From NCBI RefSeq assembly GCF_030867095.1, contig NC_081830.1, positions 38,192,781 to 38,256,780 on the forward strand: 64,000 nt of DNA, given 5' to 3'. Source of the DNA: Alligator mississippiensis (lineage: Eukaryota; Chordata; Crocodylia; Alligatoridae). The notes below the pieces were generated by a model, which saw only the letters and a list, made by a program, of their open reading frames with translations, was not told the origin of the DNA and did not search any database. A program made the translations under genes and the position numbers. Positions within the stretch are counted from its first letter, which is position 1, and the number at the start of each line of letters is the position of its first letter. This document shows, piece after piece, positions 12,190 through 24,095 of this stretch.

Positions 12190-12540
12190 ACATGATCTCT
12201 TCACTTTCCCCACTGCCCCAGACCTGCACCGTGGATCTGGAGCAGTGGGTAACACTGGTGTTCCTGTGCCTTGCGCAGGTATGGGGCAGTGTATAACACT
12301 GGGTGTTCCCCCACGAGGCTGGCTGAGTGGGAAGACACTTTTCTCCACTGCCACAAACCCATGGAGTGGGTCTGGAGCAGCAGGGAAAGCTGGGATGAGC
12401 AGAGAAGCATGGGGCTGGCTGAGTGGAGAAGCACTTTTCCCCTGCCCCAAACCTATGGTGCAGGTCTGGGGCAGCAGGGAGAGTCAGGTTTTCCCTACCT
12501 AGCCAGCACTATGGTGCTGGCTGAACAGGGAAAGTGCCAC
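12190..12540 (+). repeat. Degenerate minisatellite, period about 100 bp
   Basis: The phrase GGCTGGCTGAGTGG recurs at 12317 and 12413, with a weaker copy near 12514. Between these, each unit carries ACTTTTC-CC-CTGCC, then CAAACC-ATGG, then GGTCTGGAGCAGCAGGGA. A further diverged unit starts near 12200 (CACTTTCCCCACTGCCCCAGACC). About 3.5 units at a spacing of 96-101 bases. The open frames on both strands here follow from the repeat and do not indicate a gene. Confidence 0.7.
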
Positions 12541-15100
12541 AAGATAATAAATGCCTGCTGCAATAAAGCAGAAGTCTATTATTACCTTTTGTTGCACCAC
12601 TGAGTTTTCTGCCATATGGTGCAACAAAGTATATGGATGCCTGTTTGCTCTGCATTTGTGCTGCCTTAAACAATTTTAAGGTGGCAAAAATGAGAAATCA
12701 GACATCTGTTTCCACCCTTAGTCTCCTTTCATAAAATAGGCTCCTCATTCATTATACCAACAACCCATTTTTACAGTGTCTAGAACAGAGTATGCAACCC
12801 TGACACAGGGCTGCAAATAAATAAATAAATAAATAATAGATTATCTAATTGGACTCACTCTTGATGAGTACCTGAATTTTCCTGAGCTGGGCAACACTCC
12901 CAGATCAGGGAACACTCCAACGCTTTCTTTCTTGGCTCCTGCTGACATTAAAAGCCCTGGTTTTATTTGCCATTCTCTGGCTGTGCAGTTGATCTTGTTA
13001 CTGTAGAGAGCTCCAAAACAAAGGCCAATATTGCTAGCAGCTATAGGATAAACAAACCCCAAGACTGCACTGCACCTAGCCAGCCTGGGATGTGAATCTG
13101 ATCCCACCTAGATCTGAAAGAGGATTCTGTTCTGATGGAACTTGCTCCCTCTGCATTATGAAGTGAGGACTTGCTTCCATGAGTACAGTGCTAGCACATG
13201 GAGGTGTCTGGCTTTCATAGAAGCAGCATGAAACCTTGGAGTAGATGCTGAAGTGGAGACACAGGGCAAGATATTGTCTGTCCAGCCCACAGACACATGA
13301 GAAAAAATGGAAAGGAATCCAGGAGAAACCAATAGAAAAATAAATCAGAGGTGGCCAGAGCTAGCTGTTCTGCAGCACTGTTAGTTTGTCACTTGGTTAA
13401 TTCAGCTGCCTTAGGTACTGGGTCCATCACTGTTTCAATGGGAAACAGAAATACTTGGAGACTCTAAGTGGATGGAAAACTTGCCTTTACCCCCCATCCC
13501 CTCAATTAGGACTTGAGCCAGGAAGTCAGTGGGAGCCCAACCTGAACTACTGCACTTCCTTGTGGAAAGTGCCTTGACCCAGTACAGCAGTATCTAAATT
13601 GAAGCTAGATATTCTACAAGCTTGTGTGTTTTGTAATTTCTTGCCGCACTCCTCTCTGGGTAATCACAACAGATAGCCATAGTCCTCTTAGGGTAATGGT
13701 ACACTGAGGAATGGATTATTGCTCTTATTGTAAGAGAGAAAGCATGTGGCTGCTGCAAAATGCACATTCAATCACAGTACATGTCATTTCTACATTGATG
13801 CTTCTTAGAACTAAAAATATGGCCCGTTTCAGAGAGGAGATGAGTACTGAACCCCTGCTATGACTAAGAAGGAACCTGGAAGATTGAATCCATGGTGTCC
13901 TCCAAGCAAAAAAAGTTGTTCTGAACTGGGGAATTCCTTAGAAGTTGTGGAATGCTATTGACCATGAAGGGAGTCAGGATCTGCAATGACTTCTGTGACC
14001 TTTGGGCACTAAGGCTAGCAGGAGAGGTGCTCCAGAGAGGCCAGGGACAGACTCTCAAGTAATCAGTACCCAACATGCTCAGCTCTTTTGAAAATTCAGC
14101 CCTATGTATTCAAGCTAATTGCACCTAAATCCTATTCCTCTTTGGGTTCAAGTCTTAAAAAAAACACAGGCTCATTCTGTATGTGATAAGCAGAAAGCAC
14201 AAAACTGACTGACAGCAGAAGCTGCAGAATGATGACTAAAATAGGGATGAGTAGGTACAAATGGTGCCTTCTGTTATGGCTAGCACTGGATGCAGCCATG
14301 ATGGATTTTGAGAGCTTTCCTGTGGTCATTTATTCAAATATTTTTAGGGCCTGTGCTCTACACAACTGATTTAAATATCCCCCACACTCAACTGAATAAT
14401 AAAACATCAATTAAAGATCCCACTAATATATAAAAAAGGATTTGCTCAATTGAAAACACCAGCAAAAGAGGTCAGCTGTGAACTTGGGCTACGTCAGGCA
14501 ATCAAATGTATAGAGGGCTGGGAGAAAGGGGACAGAAGAACTATGAGGCCACACTCCTTTCATTAAAAAGAGGCTAGTCTGCAGGTGAGGGTGGGCAGTG
14601 TACAGCTGATGAGATGATCTGTGAGAAAGAAGAAGGTGACAGACCTCAGGGAAACCACTTTCATCTCCAAGATGTAAAAAGGTAGAATTAAAAATATACA
14701 AGCAATCCTGCATGTCTCTAAAAGACTGACTAAAACTAAGTGGAACACTGCTCCCGTTCTTCTTCTCATGTCCTCTCTGCGAGTGTTGATGGCAGGTATT
14801 GAGCAGAATTTGCAGTTTTGTTAGAATCTAACAGGGCCATGGTGTGAGCGCTCCTGCCATGGCCATTAGGGCAGTTGGAACTGCTCCCCAAGGCTGGGGG
14901 AGTCCAACATGTTTCTTGAGAAAAAAAAATCTTTATATATATCACCCTTTGCTCAAATAATATAAACCATGTACAAGTACTGCACAATATGCTACACAAC
15001 AATGACCACTGTTCCCATATACCTAATATATTTATAGAAAGAGAATTACAATTCTAGCTTATCTATATTAAAACCTACTGTTTTAATTCACATTCTATTA
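12541..15100. other. Intronic sequence with an AAAT microsatellite
   Basis: A short (AAAT)n run lies at 12815-12837. Nothing else was recognised. The segment 12840-13110 is less repetitive and might be conserved, but I have no direct evidence. Confidence 0.4.
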
Positions 15101-15900
15101 AGGTTATATTTAAGCTAGATAGCTCAGCTTCTGAAATCTATGAGATGTTTTCTACATCTTTACTCCAGGAAAAATTCCACTTCATTCCAGTGGGAATTTT
15201 TTCTGGGTAAGTACATGAAAAGAATAGAAAAAAGACCTCAGAATTTGGCTCCTGTCTATTACAGTTGGTCAATAAATTACATGTTTCCCCCCAAAAGAAG
15301 TCAACAAAAATAAAAATATTTCAATTTTCATCCAAAAAGAAAAAAACAGAGAGAGTCAGAAAATGGACTCTCTCATTCATGGGACATCCCAATATACTGA
15401 CACTGGCTTTTCATCTTAAATGAGTATCAAAAGTCCACATATCCAAAACATTCATGTCATGGAAACCCCTGAGAAAGTGTTGCTTGGGAAACAATGAAAT
15501 GAAAATTTAAGATATTTCCAATGAAAGCAAGTCATTTCCAATGAAAGCAAGTCATTTCTTTTAAAATATCTATTTAAAACTAATTTCAAACTGAAACTAG
15601 GTCCCAAAATGACACAGAAATAGAAACGCCAATGATTTTTTTTCCTTTTGAATACACATTTCAAAATGAACAATTGAATTTCTTTCTAAACGTTGATTCA
15701 ACATATTTTTCTGTTTCTGTTTTCCTGATGGATAGCTGAGATGAAAAAATGATTTTTCAATGGAATAATTTGGGGCTAAAAAAATCCAGTCAGTTCTGAA
15801 AATTTCTGTCCAAAATCTGAAAAATTTGGGAACTTTTTTCCCAATAAAATCTCTAAGAACTTCAAGAAAATTTTCCAGAAAAAAAGTCATGTAGATTGGT
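15100..15900. repeat. A/T-rich repeat block with a hairpin and a 20-bp tandem duplication
   Basis: A hairpin spans 15165-15206: CCAGGAAAAATTCCACT pairs with AGTGGGAATTTTTTCTGG around a short loop. A perfect 20-base unit ATTTCCAATGAAAGCAAGTC occurs twice in tandem at about 15513-15552. The rest is rich in GAAATTTTC-type words like the blocks at 2560 and 6181. Probably an old interspersed repeat family; name unknown. Confidence 0.5.
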
Positions 15901-18325
15901 TTGGACCAGCTCTAGTTAATATATATTTTAATTGTTCCTTTTTAATGTCTGGTCCACTTTGGGTAATAGCTCATCACTCCTACTAAATGAGAAGAGGGAT
16001 TGGCACAAATGTACGGGTGGTATGTTCAAACCTATCTTTGGGCTCCTACATGGGAAAACTGTGCCCTTTGGAAGCAAAGGGAAGATCACAGATCTGCTAC
16101 TCACTCCCCTTCTAATAGCACCAACTTCAGGACCACTTTGCAGTTCTGAAGAGGCCTGACTTATCTGCCTGCCATGAATCAGCCATGTGGAGAATAAAGG
16201 ACAGGACCCTATATGGGACTGAATGGCAACACAGCAGCAGACAAAGCAGACAAGGGCCTGTGTCAGGTGTTGCCTAAGCACTGTGACACAGCAGTGATTC
16301 AGTCCTGGGGTAAAGAGCAGCCTGCTATCTTCTGCCCCCCACTCTGCCCCCAGCACAACCCCCTGATGCCTGTGAGCTTTCCTGAGGGGTTTCCCATCCT
16401 GCTCAGTACACAAAAGGCTCAACATTGCTTAGCTCATGAGACCCAACAAGATTCCAGCCAGAGATAGGGCCGGCTCTTTCCTTCATTAGGGCATTTTACA
16501 CCTATGAGATAACCCAAAGGCCCACTGGGGTGTGTTAAGATCAACTGATCCTGTTAATTTAGCAGGGATTAGGTAATGAGATTTCTTTTAATCCCCATCA
16601 CAGCCCACTCACACCCCACCCCTTGGTTCAGTATGCCCTGACTCAACAGGATGGGGGGTCAACAGCTCCCTAGCAGAACAGCCCTTGACACTTCCATCAC
16701 TTAGCAAGGGCCAAAAGGAATCAGTGCCCACTTCCCTTTACCTAGAAAATCTCTTGTTCCAGGCCCCAATGAGAGCTGCTCAGACACCCAGACTGCAATC
16801 TGCCTGCCATGCTCAGAGGAAGACCACCTGCCCAGAATCAACCACTCCACAAGATCAGACCCATCCCTCCACCAGGAAGCATCTCCTTCCCCTTCCCCCT
16901 GCTATGGGCACAGACAGGATCCCAAGCCTGAATTCCCCTTGCTGTGACATGATGCAATAGCCTCACGCTCTGCCAGGCACCTGGCAGACACTGCTCAAAA
17001 GGCAGGAGGAAGCTGTGGGAGATGGCTGGGAGCAAGAAGAAAAACAACAGCCCTCTCTTCTGCTTTCCTCTGCACCTCTGCCGTATCTCTGTGGAGCCAG
17101 CAAAATCCAAGCAAGCTTCCCTTGCTGCCCAGAGCTGGGGTGCATGAGCAGAGTGCTCACAGTCCATCATGGGGTTTGTTTTCAAAATCAATAATTCAGG
17201 AAGCTAAGTGCAGTACCGACTGCAGCAATAGCTCTAACCACCCTCCAGCTGCTGGGCTCATGGCTCCCACTGGGGAACGGAGGGGAGGGGGCGGAGGATG
17301 AGATCCTGCAGCCAGGAGTGAGGATTACCCTCCATGGGTTCCATACGAAGGCTCAGTATTGGGCCTTACTCCATAGTCATAGCAGCCATGACGCTGACAG
17401 CTGCTAGTAGGTTTCATGGTGGCTAATGCAGTAGAGGCCCCTGGCCCTTGCTTCAGACTCCAGCCAGACACAGAAGCTCCACTGTCACCACAAGGCTCAT
17501 GCAAAGTCAACGGCTGCTTCCTTCAAACAACCAACACCCTCAGCTCTAGCCCACATAAGCCTTCCTCCATGGCATCTCGGAGGATGTGGCCCTACCATCA
17601 TCATTTCACCTACCCAAGATGTGACCACTCCCCCAACATCCAGGCGGGGGAAGGAAAGAGAAGGTGGAAGGGGACCCGCAATGAACCTGATATGTTCTGT
17701 TTTCTGTCGGCCAAGGCAGGGACGAACACTGGACTCCATCAGCAGGATATGGCTGCTCCTTAGTCATTGTATTTCCCCAGCAGCCTCAACTGTACCCCTT
17801 AAAAGCCCAGTGCAATATTAAAACCACTGTCAGATCCATATCACCCAATGCAATCTCGTTCACCACGAAATTACTTTTTTTCAAGTGACCAACTCGGATG
17901 CCTGGAAGAGGCAGGAGAGCCACAAAGAAGTGTCTGAGGCAGGAAGGATCCCCTGGGTCCCTCCTGTCTGTGCTCTGGAGCTGTCCAAAAATCAGCAAGT
18001 TTGGGAGAGGCGTGATTAAGAACTTGCTCAGTGCAGGGGTTTTCCCTTTGGGTTGCAGCCAGAATAGCCTCTATAGGGGCTTCCCCACCCCAAAGCTCCA
18101 GCCTTGGGGGGACGCTCTCCCATGCCATGTTCTGTTTTAAGGGTAGCTTTCACTCCAGCTGATTCACGAGATCCCTGCTGTGTCTGAGAAAATGGATTCC
18201 TCGTGCACACAGGAAACCATCTGCACCCACTCTAGCTGGGCAGCCAAGCCCAGCAGGGGCAGGGGCATGGCAGGTGTGGAGAGAGAAGTACACAAACAAT
18301 GGGCAGAACATCACAGATCAGGTGA
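15901..18325. other. Intronic sequence, nothing recognised
   Basis: Moderate GC content. A 165-codon minus-strand open frame (15928-16425) has no family motif and no convincing splice context, so it is treated as chance. No RNA gene seen. Confidence 0.4.
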
Positions 18326-18436
18326 TATTGGGCCCAGATCCACAGCCAGAGTAAATCAGCCAGTGAGGGGGGAAGGGTTGTCCATCTGATTTCACTGGAT
18401 GGAGGCTGATTTACCCCATCTGGGGACAAGGCCTGA
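18326..18436. repeat. Palindromic MITE-like repeat
   Basis: Left arm GGGCCCAGATCCACAGCCAG-AGTAAATCAGCC and right arm GGCTGATTTACCCCATCTGG-GGACAAGGCC are imperfect inverted complements around a central spacer. Known: similar GATCTGGCCC / AAATCAGC palindromes are widespread in bird and reptile DNA. Half-arms of comparable type occur near 27895-27975. Confidence 0.55.
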
Positions 18437-21400
18437 TGTTCTCATTTTGGAGGCATCTGAATGACAGACAACTGTGCAATTTGCACAGGGAATGCTCTTG
18501 TCAGGCCCAGTCAAACCATGCTGAAGACAACAATAGGCTGATGTCATGCTTATCCACTGCTCATTTCCAGGCTCTGAGTGGTATTTGTACTGCAGAACCA
18601 GCTCTGCTCTGGGAATCACTTTCCTTTTGTTTCTCAAGCCTTGTCCACTTTTTTCTCATTGCCTGGCCATTTCTCTGAGGTTTCTTGCAATATCAAGCCC
18701 AAAGCAAATGCCTGGAAAGTAACAGAGATGAATGTCCTGGGGGTGTGGTACCCTGGAGCCTAGCCATCAACAAAGGAGGTGTGCTGCTGTGTGGACTTGA
18801 TTGTCCAGGGGGGGGAAATGAAGAGGTCTCTAAGTTACTCCCTGTCTGCTCTATGGGTAGTTCAGGGCTTTCAGTGTGAGTGCAAAATCTATCAACTGCC
18901 ACAGGAGATGTACTGTGGGGGTGACAGGCTCTCAGACACCCAAACCAGAGGTCCTATTCCCTTCCTTTCCTGCCCAGTGCAGCAGGACTTCTGTGAGAAG
19001 AGGTGGCTGGCAGGATGCTCAGCCTGGCACTCCAGCTCTATTTCACACTTGGTACAGACACCTGCCACCTCCAACAATGGAGGCCACCAGAGGTATGCCT
19101 GCCTGCACCAGGGCGGGCTTGGGCTTGCTCACTCCAGACCAGTCTGCTCACTGAGCACCAAAAAGAGACACCGCCCATCACTGTCCCTGGCACAGCAGAA
19201 CAACCTGCTGTCCTGGGGATAAGGCAGCTCTGACATTTGGCAGTTCCTCCAAGCTCACAAGGCTCATGGGACCAGAGATTGACACTGCTGCTGTCACCAA
19301 CATACTGCTAATATTTCGCCCCTTGCTTCAAAATGGCTGAGCCAATAGGTCTCATACAAGTATGGGAAATCCACCCCACCACTGTTACCAGCCCAATGGT
19401 GATGGCCAGATAACACTGGATGGTGGTTCAAGAAACCCCTTGTACCTAAGCAGTGGCATGCTCCTGCTTATACATGGAGCGGATCTGAAGGGCTCCTGAG
19501 GGGGGTTGTGTCCAGCTCCCCTCATCACACCTAAATAACTGAAAAAGTCACTGTAGGCTGAATGTCCCTCCCCTACTGCAGCCACTGAGCCCTCTGGAAA
19601 ATGAGCATAAAAAAATATCCATGTGCAAGCTGTAACATTTTCTACTCCCTCTGCACAGGCTTTAATGATTGCAGGGAACAAGGCTCCGGTGAAACAGCAC
19701 CAGGCAATACAAACCCTGAGCACATTACTTGGAGGAGCCGCTCTTGGATGTGTCAGGGATTTGCTCAACATTCAGTGGGGAGAGCCCGCAAAAGTCCATT
19801 CATCAGTGGGCGTTTTCATCTCACATCTGTAGCCCTTCCTCAGGCTGGAACCCAAGAGTCCTCATGAAACAGAAAGGCTGCGTTGTGTGTGCTGCACAGC
19901 GAGGGAGAGGGCGGAGGCTTGAGTCTCTCACTAGGCCCTGCCACTGTCTAGGGAAACATGCCCTGATGAAGTGAGGGTCTGAGGAAGGAGAAGCAGAGAA
20001 GACACCAGGGAAAAAGCTCTCCCATAAGGACAAGAGCAAATAATTGGGGCTGAAATATGAAGGGTAAGCAAGTGACTGGGATCAGAAATATTTGCCATCT
20101 CATCAAAGCCTGCAGCCTGTCAGCTGGCTACCACAGACTTAGTGTCCAGTTGTGCCTGGGATTTACTGGCCTCTACTCTCTCCACCTTCTTCTAGCTATA
20201 TGACCCAGGGCTGTGGCATTATTTACAAGAGTAGGAATGGGAGAATGGCACTACTGTATGTGTGTGGAATACATGGGGTATCCTTGGGAGTGGAGGGAGC
20301 CTGCATAGCTTAGTCAGGGTATCCTGGCCAAATTGCTTTGTGGGTCATTGCATTCTTCCTAAATTCCCCTTTCACCATCAACTAGAAACATGTTCTGTCC
20401 TAGCCCAGGGATCACATTGAGATAGTACTCAGTGTGCTCTGCTGACACTCTTGTCATTATTATTTAAAAATACCTTCTAGCTACTACTATTCTATTCTAG
20501 CCATTATACTTGCCAAAAACACCCCAACCTTTCTGGATTCATTGTAAAGATCATATGACAGCTGGACAACTGTTAAGTCACTTTAAACCCTCAAAGAATA
20601 CAAATACCAGCTTAATCTTCCTGGGCATTTCAGGAAAAAGCCATCCAGCCAGAGCCACTGGGAAGCCCCAGTGCATGGGTTACAGCGTAGGAGGCTGAAT
20701 TCCCATCTTCCAGAGTCTACAAACAAGCAGACCGAAACAACCATTCCAATATATAGGATCTCACTCCTTTCATCTCTGAGGAGGTTGACCCAGAAGCCTA
20801 ATGATGATGGATCAAATGCTGCTTGTGTTAGCAGAAATGTTGGGCTGCTTGGTGACTGGAGCTAAAGCCTACATAGAGTGAAGCAACTTTCCACCCTGTG
20901 ACCCAAGCCCCCAACCAGATCTTTCTTTAAGTACATGAGGCAAGGCTTACCACACTGGGCTGCACTACTGCAGCTGGCAAATCAGCCTTGTTTCCTTGCT
21001 CTGTTGGACACTGGCAGTGACAGAGGCTTGTACCAAGCTGTAGGTAACTCCATACCTGTGTGTGAAGGGTCAGGTTCTCTACCACTGCCCCTGTTATCAT
21101 TCTCACCTGGCTTCCACGCAGAAGACTGACCCTCTGGAACCCAGTCTGGGATGAGCTAGGAAATGGCATTTCCCACCTTTCACTGGTGCCAAGTACTTGC
21201 TCCCCTTCATGTTAGTTAAAGGTAACTGCAGAACTGCTCCCAGTCTCATGAGAGGAGATAGAATTCAGGCTGCCCACAGCCCCTACCCAGGATAACTGCA
21301 TGCAGCCATGTTGACGGGCAGCCACACTGCTCAAGATGGCCTCAAGTGCCTGAGAGGCAGACAGTGCATGTTCTGCACCTCAGTCCTCTGTGTGGGAGCA

Positions 21401-23336
21401 GCACCTCCCCCATGCTCCCAGCCAATACTGGCCAATGGTGCCAGAGGAGGGGAGATCATTCTCAAAGCTGAGACTCTTGCAGGACAGGGCATGCTGCCAG
21501 GTGGGGCAAATGCCAGCCTTTCCAATTTCCCTCCTCTTTGTCTGGGCAGCTGAGTGAAGTCAGAGAGCAGTTAAGGGGCTGTCTGGCTTGCAGTGCAGGT
21601 GCTCAGGTACACTTGAGCCACAGGGTGGGCAGTAACCACCTATGGATCATAGCACACCCCTTCTCTCATCCTCTTCACCACCAGCAAATAAACATGCAGC
21701 CACTGCTGGCTGAGTCTGAGACCCTGGAACCTTACAGCACATGATCCAGCCCAACTGCTACAGCAGCACAGCCTCAAAAACCTGCAAAATGGCCACCACA
21801 TCAGCACGGTTACCCAGCCAAGCCCCAGGTCCCAACCTCTTCTCATTTTGGAGACAGACTGTTGCCAAAATTCTCCCTGGTCAGTAACGCCTTCCTTCAT
21901 GTGCATCAGAGGCAGCAGCGCTCAGCTGAGTTGAGGGCTGGGGCCCTTCTGCATTCCAGCAGATCAGGCTGCTCTTTAACATGCACGTCCATCCATTACT
22001 TCCCTGTAAGATGCTTATTCATTGTGAAGCCTTTGGCTCCATCCTCCGATTGCATGCCCTAACTCAGAAGGCAAGCAAGCAACCCCCCAGAGAGGCAGAG
22101 CTGCCCACAGACAGAGGAGACGGACATTTTGAATGCACCTTCCCTGACGTGTTCCTCTTGAAAATCCCACTTCCCCACAAATAGCCAGGTGTGGAAGTCC
22201 TCCCAGTCACGAGCACTGCTGGACCCCCAGGCAGTCTGACTCCCTTGGCTCCCACCCACTGGAGGAAAGCCCCCAGTCCAAGCCCATGACTCTGCATTCT
22301 CTCCATCCATTTGTCAGAAGCAGGGTGGGGTGATATTTATTACTGATGCAGAATTGCTCTGTAAGCCCTGCTCACTGGATTCCTCCCTGTAACATATGCA
22401 GCAATGTGTTCATCACAATACGCAGGAGCAGTCCCTTTCTCCCAAGGCCCTGCAAAGCTGAGGCTCTGCCCAGGGAAGCAGGGAGGGTGGGGACCTGGAG
22501 AAAGGGGAAGGAGCAGAGCGCAATGGGGGATAGCCACACCTAGTCTTTAGGAAGGGATCCCATGAGAACTCACCAGCCAGACCCCCTTACTTCAGGGGTG
22601 AGTGCATAACCAGGGTAGGGCAGTAAAGAGCCATAGGGAGCCACCCCAGAGCCGGGCTGAGCAGCCAGCAGTATTCATGATTTACCAGAGAAGCAATTTC
22701 CACCCCCTCCCCCCAGCCCCTCCCTGGCAGTCTTCCACTCCTGCATCTCCAGTCCCCAGTGATGATCCTTTCCCAGCACCGGTGCCCTTTCCCAGTCCCT
22801 CTCTGTCCATGCAAAGGTTAACAGAACCCAGCCTTACTGGGCATGACATCAGCTGATTCTGCCCCCACCACCCACCAGCCCCAGAGGACGGCTCCTTCGC
22901 TCTGTGCTTGTTTCATCTGGGTGGGGGTGGAAAAGCAGCAGGACAGAACTGAAATGAACATCTCTTCCCCCAGCCCTGCCCTAGGGTGGCACAAGGGCTC
23001 AGACTGGCAGTGGGAAAGCAGGGGTGGGGAGAAGCCAGGCTTGCTGCCCCCGCCACAGCATTGCCAATAAATCCCCAACTCCAACACAAAGGGTCGGGTG
23101 GCTCTGAATCTGCCTCATTGTTCTCTGAAACAGCGCTGAATGGGGGGAGGGGACAGAGGAATCTGACCTAAAAGGCATCAGAACAGGCACGTCCCCTTAC
23201 CCAGGCACAGACAGCAGGGCTCCTGGACAAGCACCAGGGACTGGAGCTGTCCTGCACTAGGCAGGCATGGAAGTGGAGCGGACAGCTCCCGGGCCTCTGA
23301 ATGCTGGGAATAAGGGCAGAGGGAGGATGCTCTTAC
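18437..23336. other. Intronic sequence (if the 5' exon at 23337 is right)
   Basis: GC-moderate DNA with no exon or RNA gene recognised. Numerous short open frames on both strands overlap each other and carry no motif. A TATTCATGATT word at about 22671 and a C-rich tract at 22700-22730 were noted without an assigned role. Confidence 0.4.
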
Positions 23337-23465
23337 CTTTGCAGTGGATTAATGGCTCCCTGCACTTAGGCCTGTCATTGGGCCGGCTTCAGCTGGGGCT
23401 TGGCCAGGCTGCGCTTTCCTCAGCTCCCAGATGCTGAGCTCTCGTGATGCTGCTGCTGCTTGCTT
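23337..23465 (-). other. Candidate untranslated first exon of KIF1A
   Basis: On the minus strand CCACTGCAAAG is followed by GTAAGAGC, a strong splice donor (last exon base 23337). The bases above are GC-rich, include a CAGCAGCAGCAT run near 23445-23460, and contain no long continuation of coding sequence. The KIF1A coding exon has an acceptor at 2341, so a 5'UTR exon must exist somewhere at higher coordinates; joining this one would give a ~21 kb intron. Against it: CpG density is low for a neuronal housekeeping-type promoter, and a good donor can occur by chance. The 5' end of the exon is unknown. Confidence 0.27.
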
Positions 23466-23966
23466 GCTGTGAATCTCTGTTTCTGCAGGTTCACTGCCCA
23501 CCCCCACCCCTTCTGGGCCTGCGAGCTGGTTGGCTGGGGCTGGGCTGCCTGCCTACAGGGCTGGGAGGAGGGCCTGCCACTCTCCCAACGCTGTTGCTGG
23601 TGCTGATGATGGAGCTGTGACATCACTGCTTACAGAAATGGTCCATCACTGCGGAACTGCACTGCCTCAGCAGTCTGGGGAGAGGAGAGCACAGCAGGGA
23701 GAAGGATCTCACGGGAGCACACCGGCCTCGCCCAAGAGTGCACATCGCCCCAGCCACCCTCTAGAGAGGACCTCTTGGTCCCTAGTAGATGGGGCCCAGA
23801 CAGGACCCCTCATGCACCTATTCCCAGATAGGATCTCCAACCCTTGCCGATCACTCCCTGGATAACACACTCAGTGGCAGAGCCAGGTCCCCCATAGATA
23901 CGGCCCCCTAAAAGGAGAAAGGGCCTCATATTGGTCTAGCTGTAAGTAGGTGAAAGTGGACAGAGA

Positions 23967-24095
23967 GGCAGCACCATCCAGTGGGTAGGGCACCGCACTA
24001 GGACTGCAGACACCTGGGCTCCATTCCTGCTACTGAGCTGCTGCATGACCTTGGGGAAGTCACTTCCCTTCTCTGTGCTGCCGTGTCCCCTCCCA
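23967..24095 (+). mobile_element. MIR SINE, sense, tRNA head plus core
   Basis: Seen in sense order: a tRNA-like head (CAGTGGGTAGGGCACCGCAC, then CCTGGGCTCCATTCC as B-box relic) followed by GCTGCATGACCTTGGGGAAGTCACTTCCCTTCTCTGTGCTGC, which is the diagnostic MIR core (written here in parts of that order). Known: MIRs are ancient amniote SINEs that are often retained in regulatory DNA. It lies about 500 bases upstream of the candidate KIF1A first exon. Confidence 0.8.

Noticed and set aside
15928..16425. 165-codon minus-strand open frame
   Set aside because: Unrelated to any family I recognise; composition resembles the surrounding non-coding DNA.
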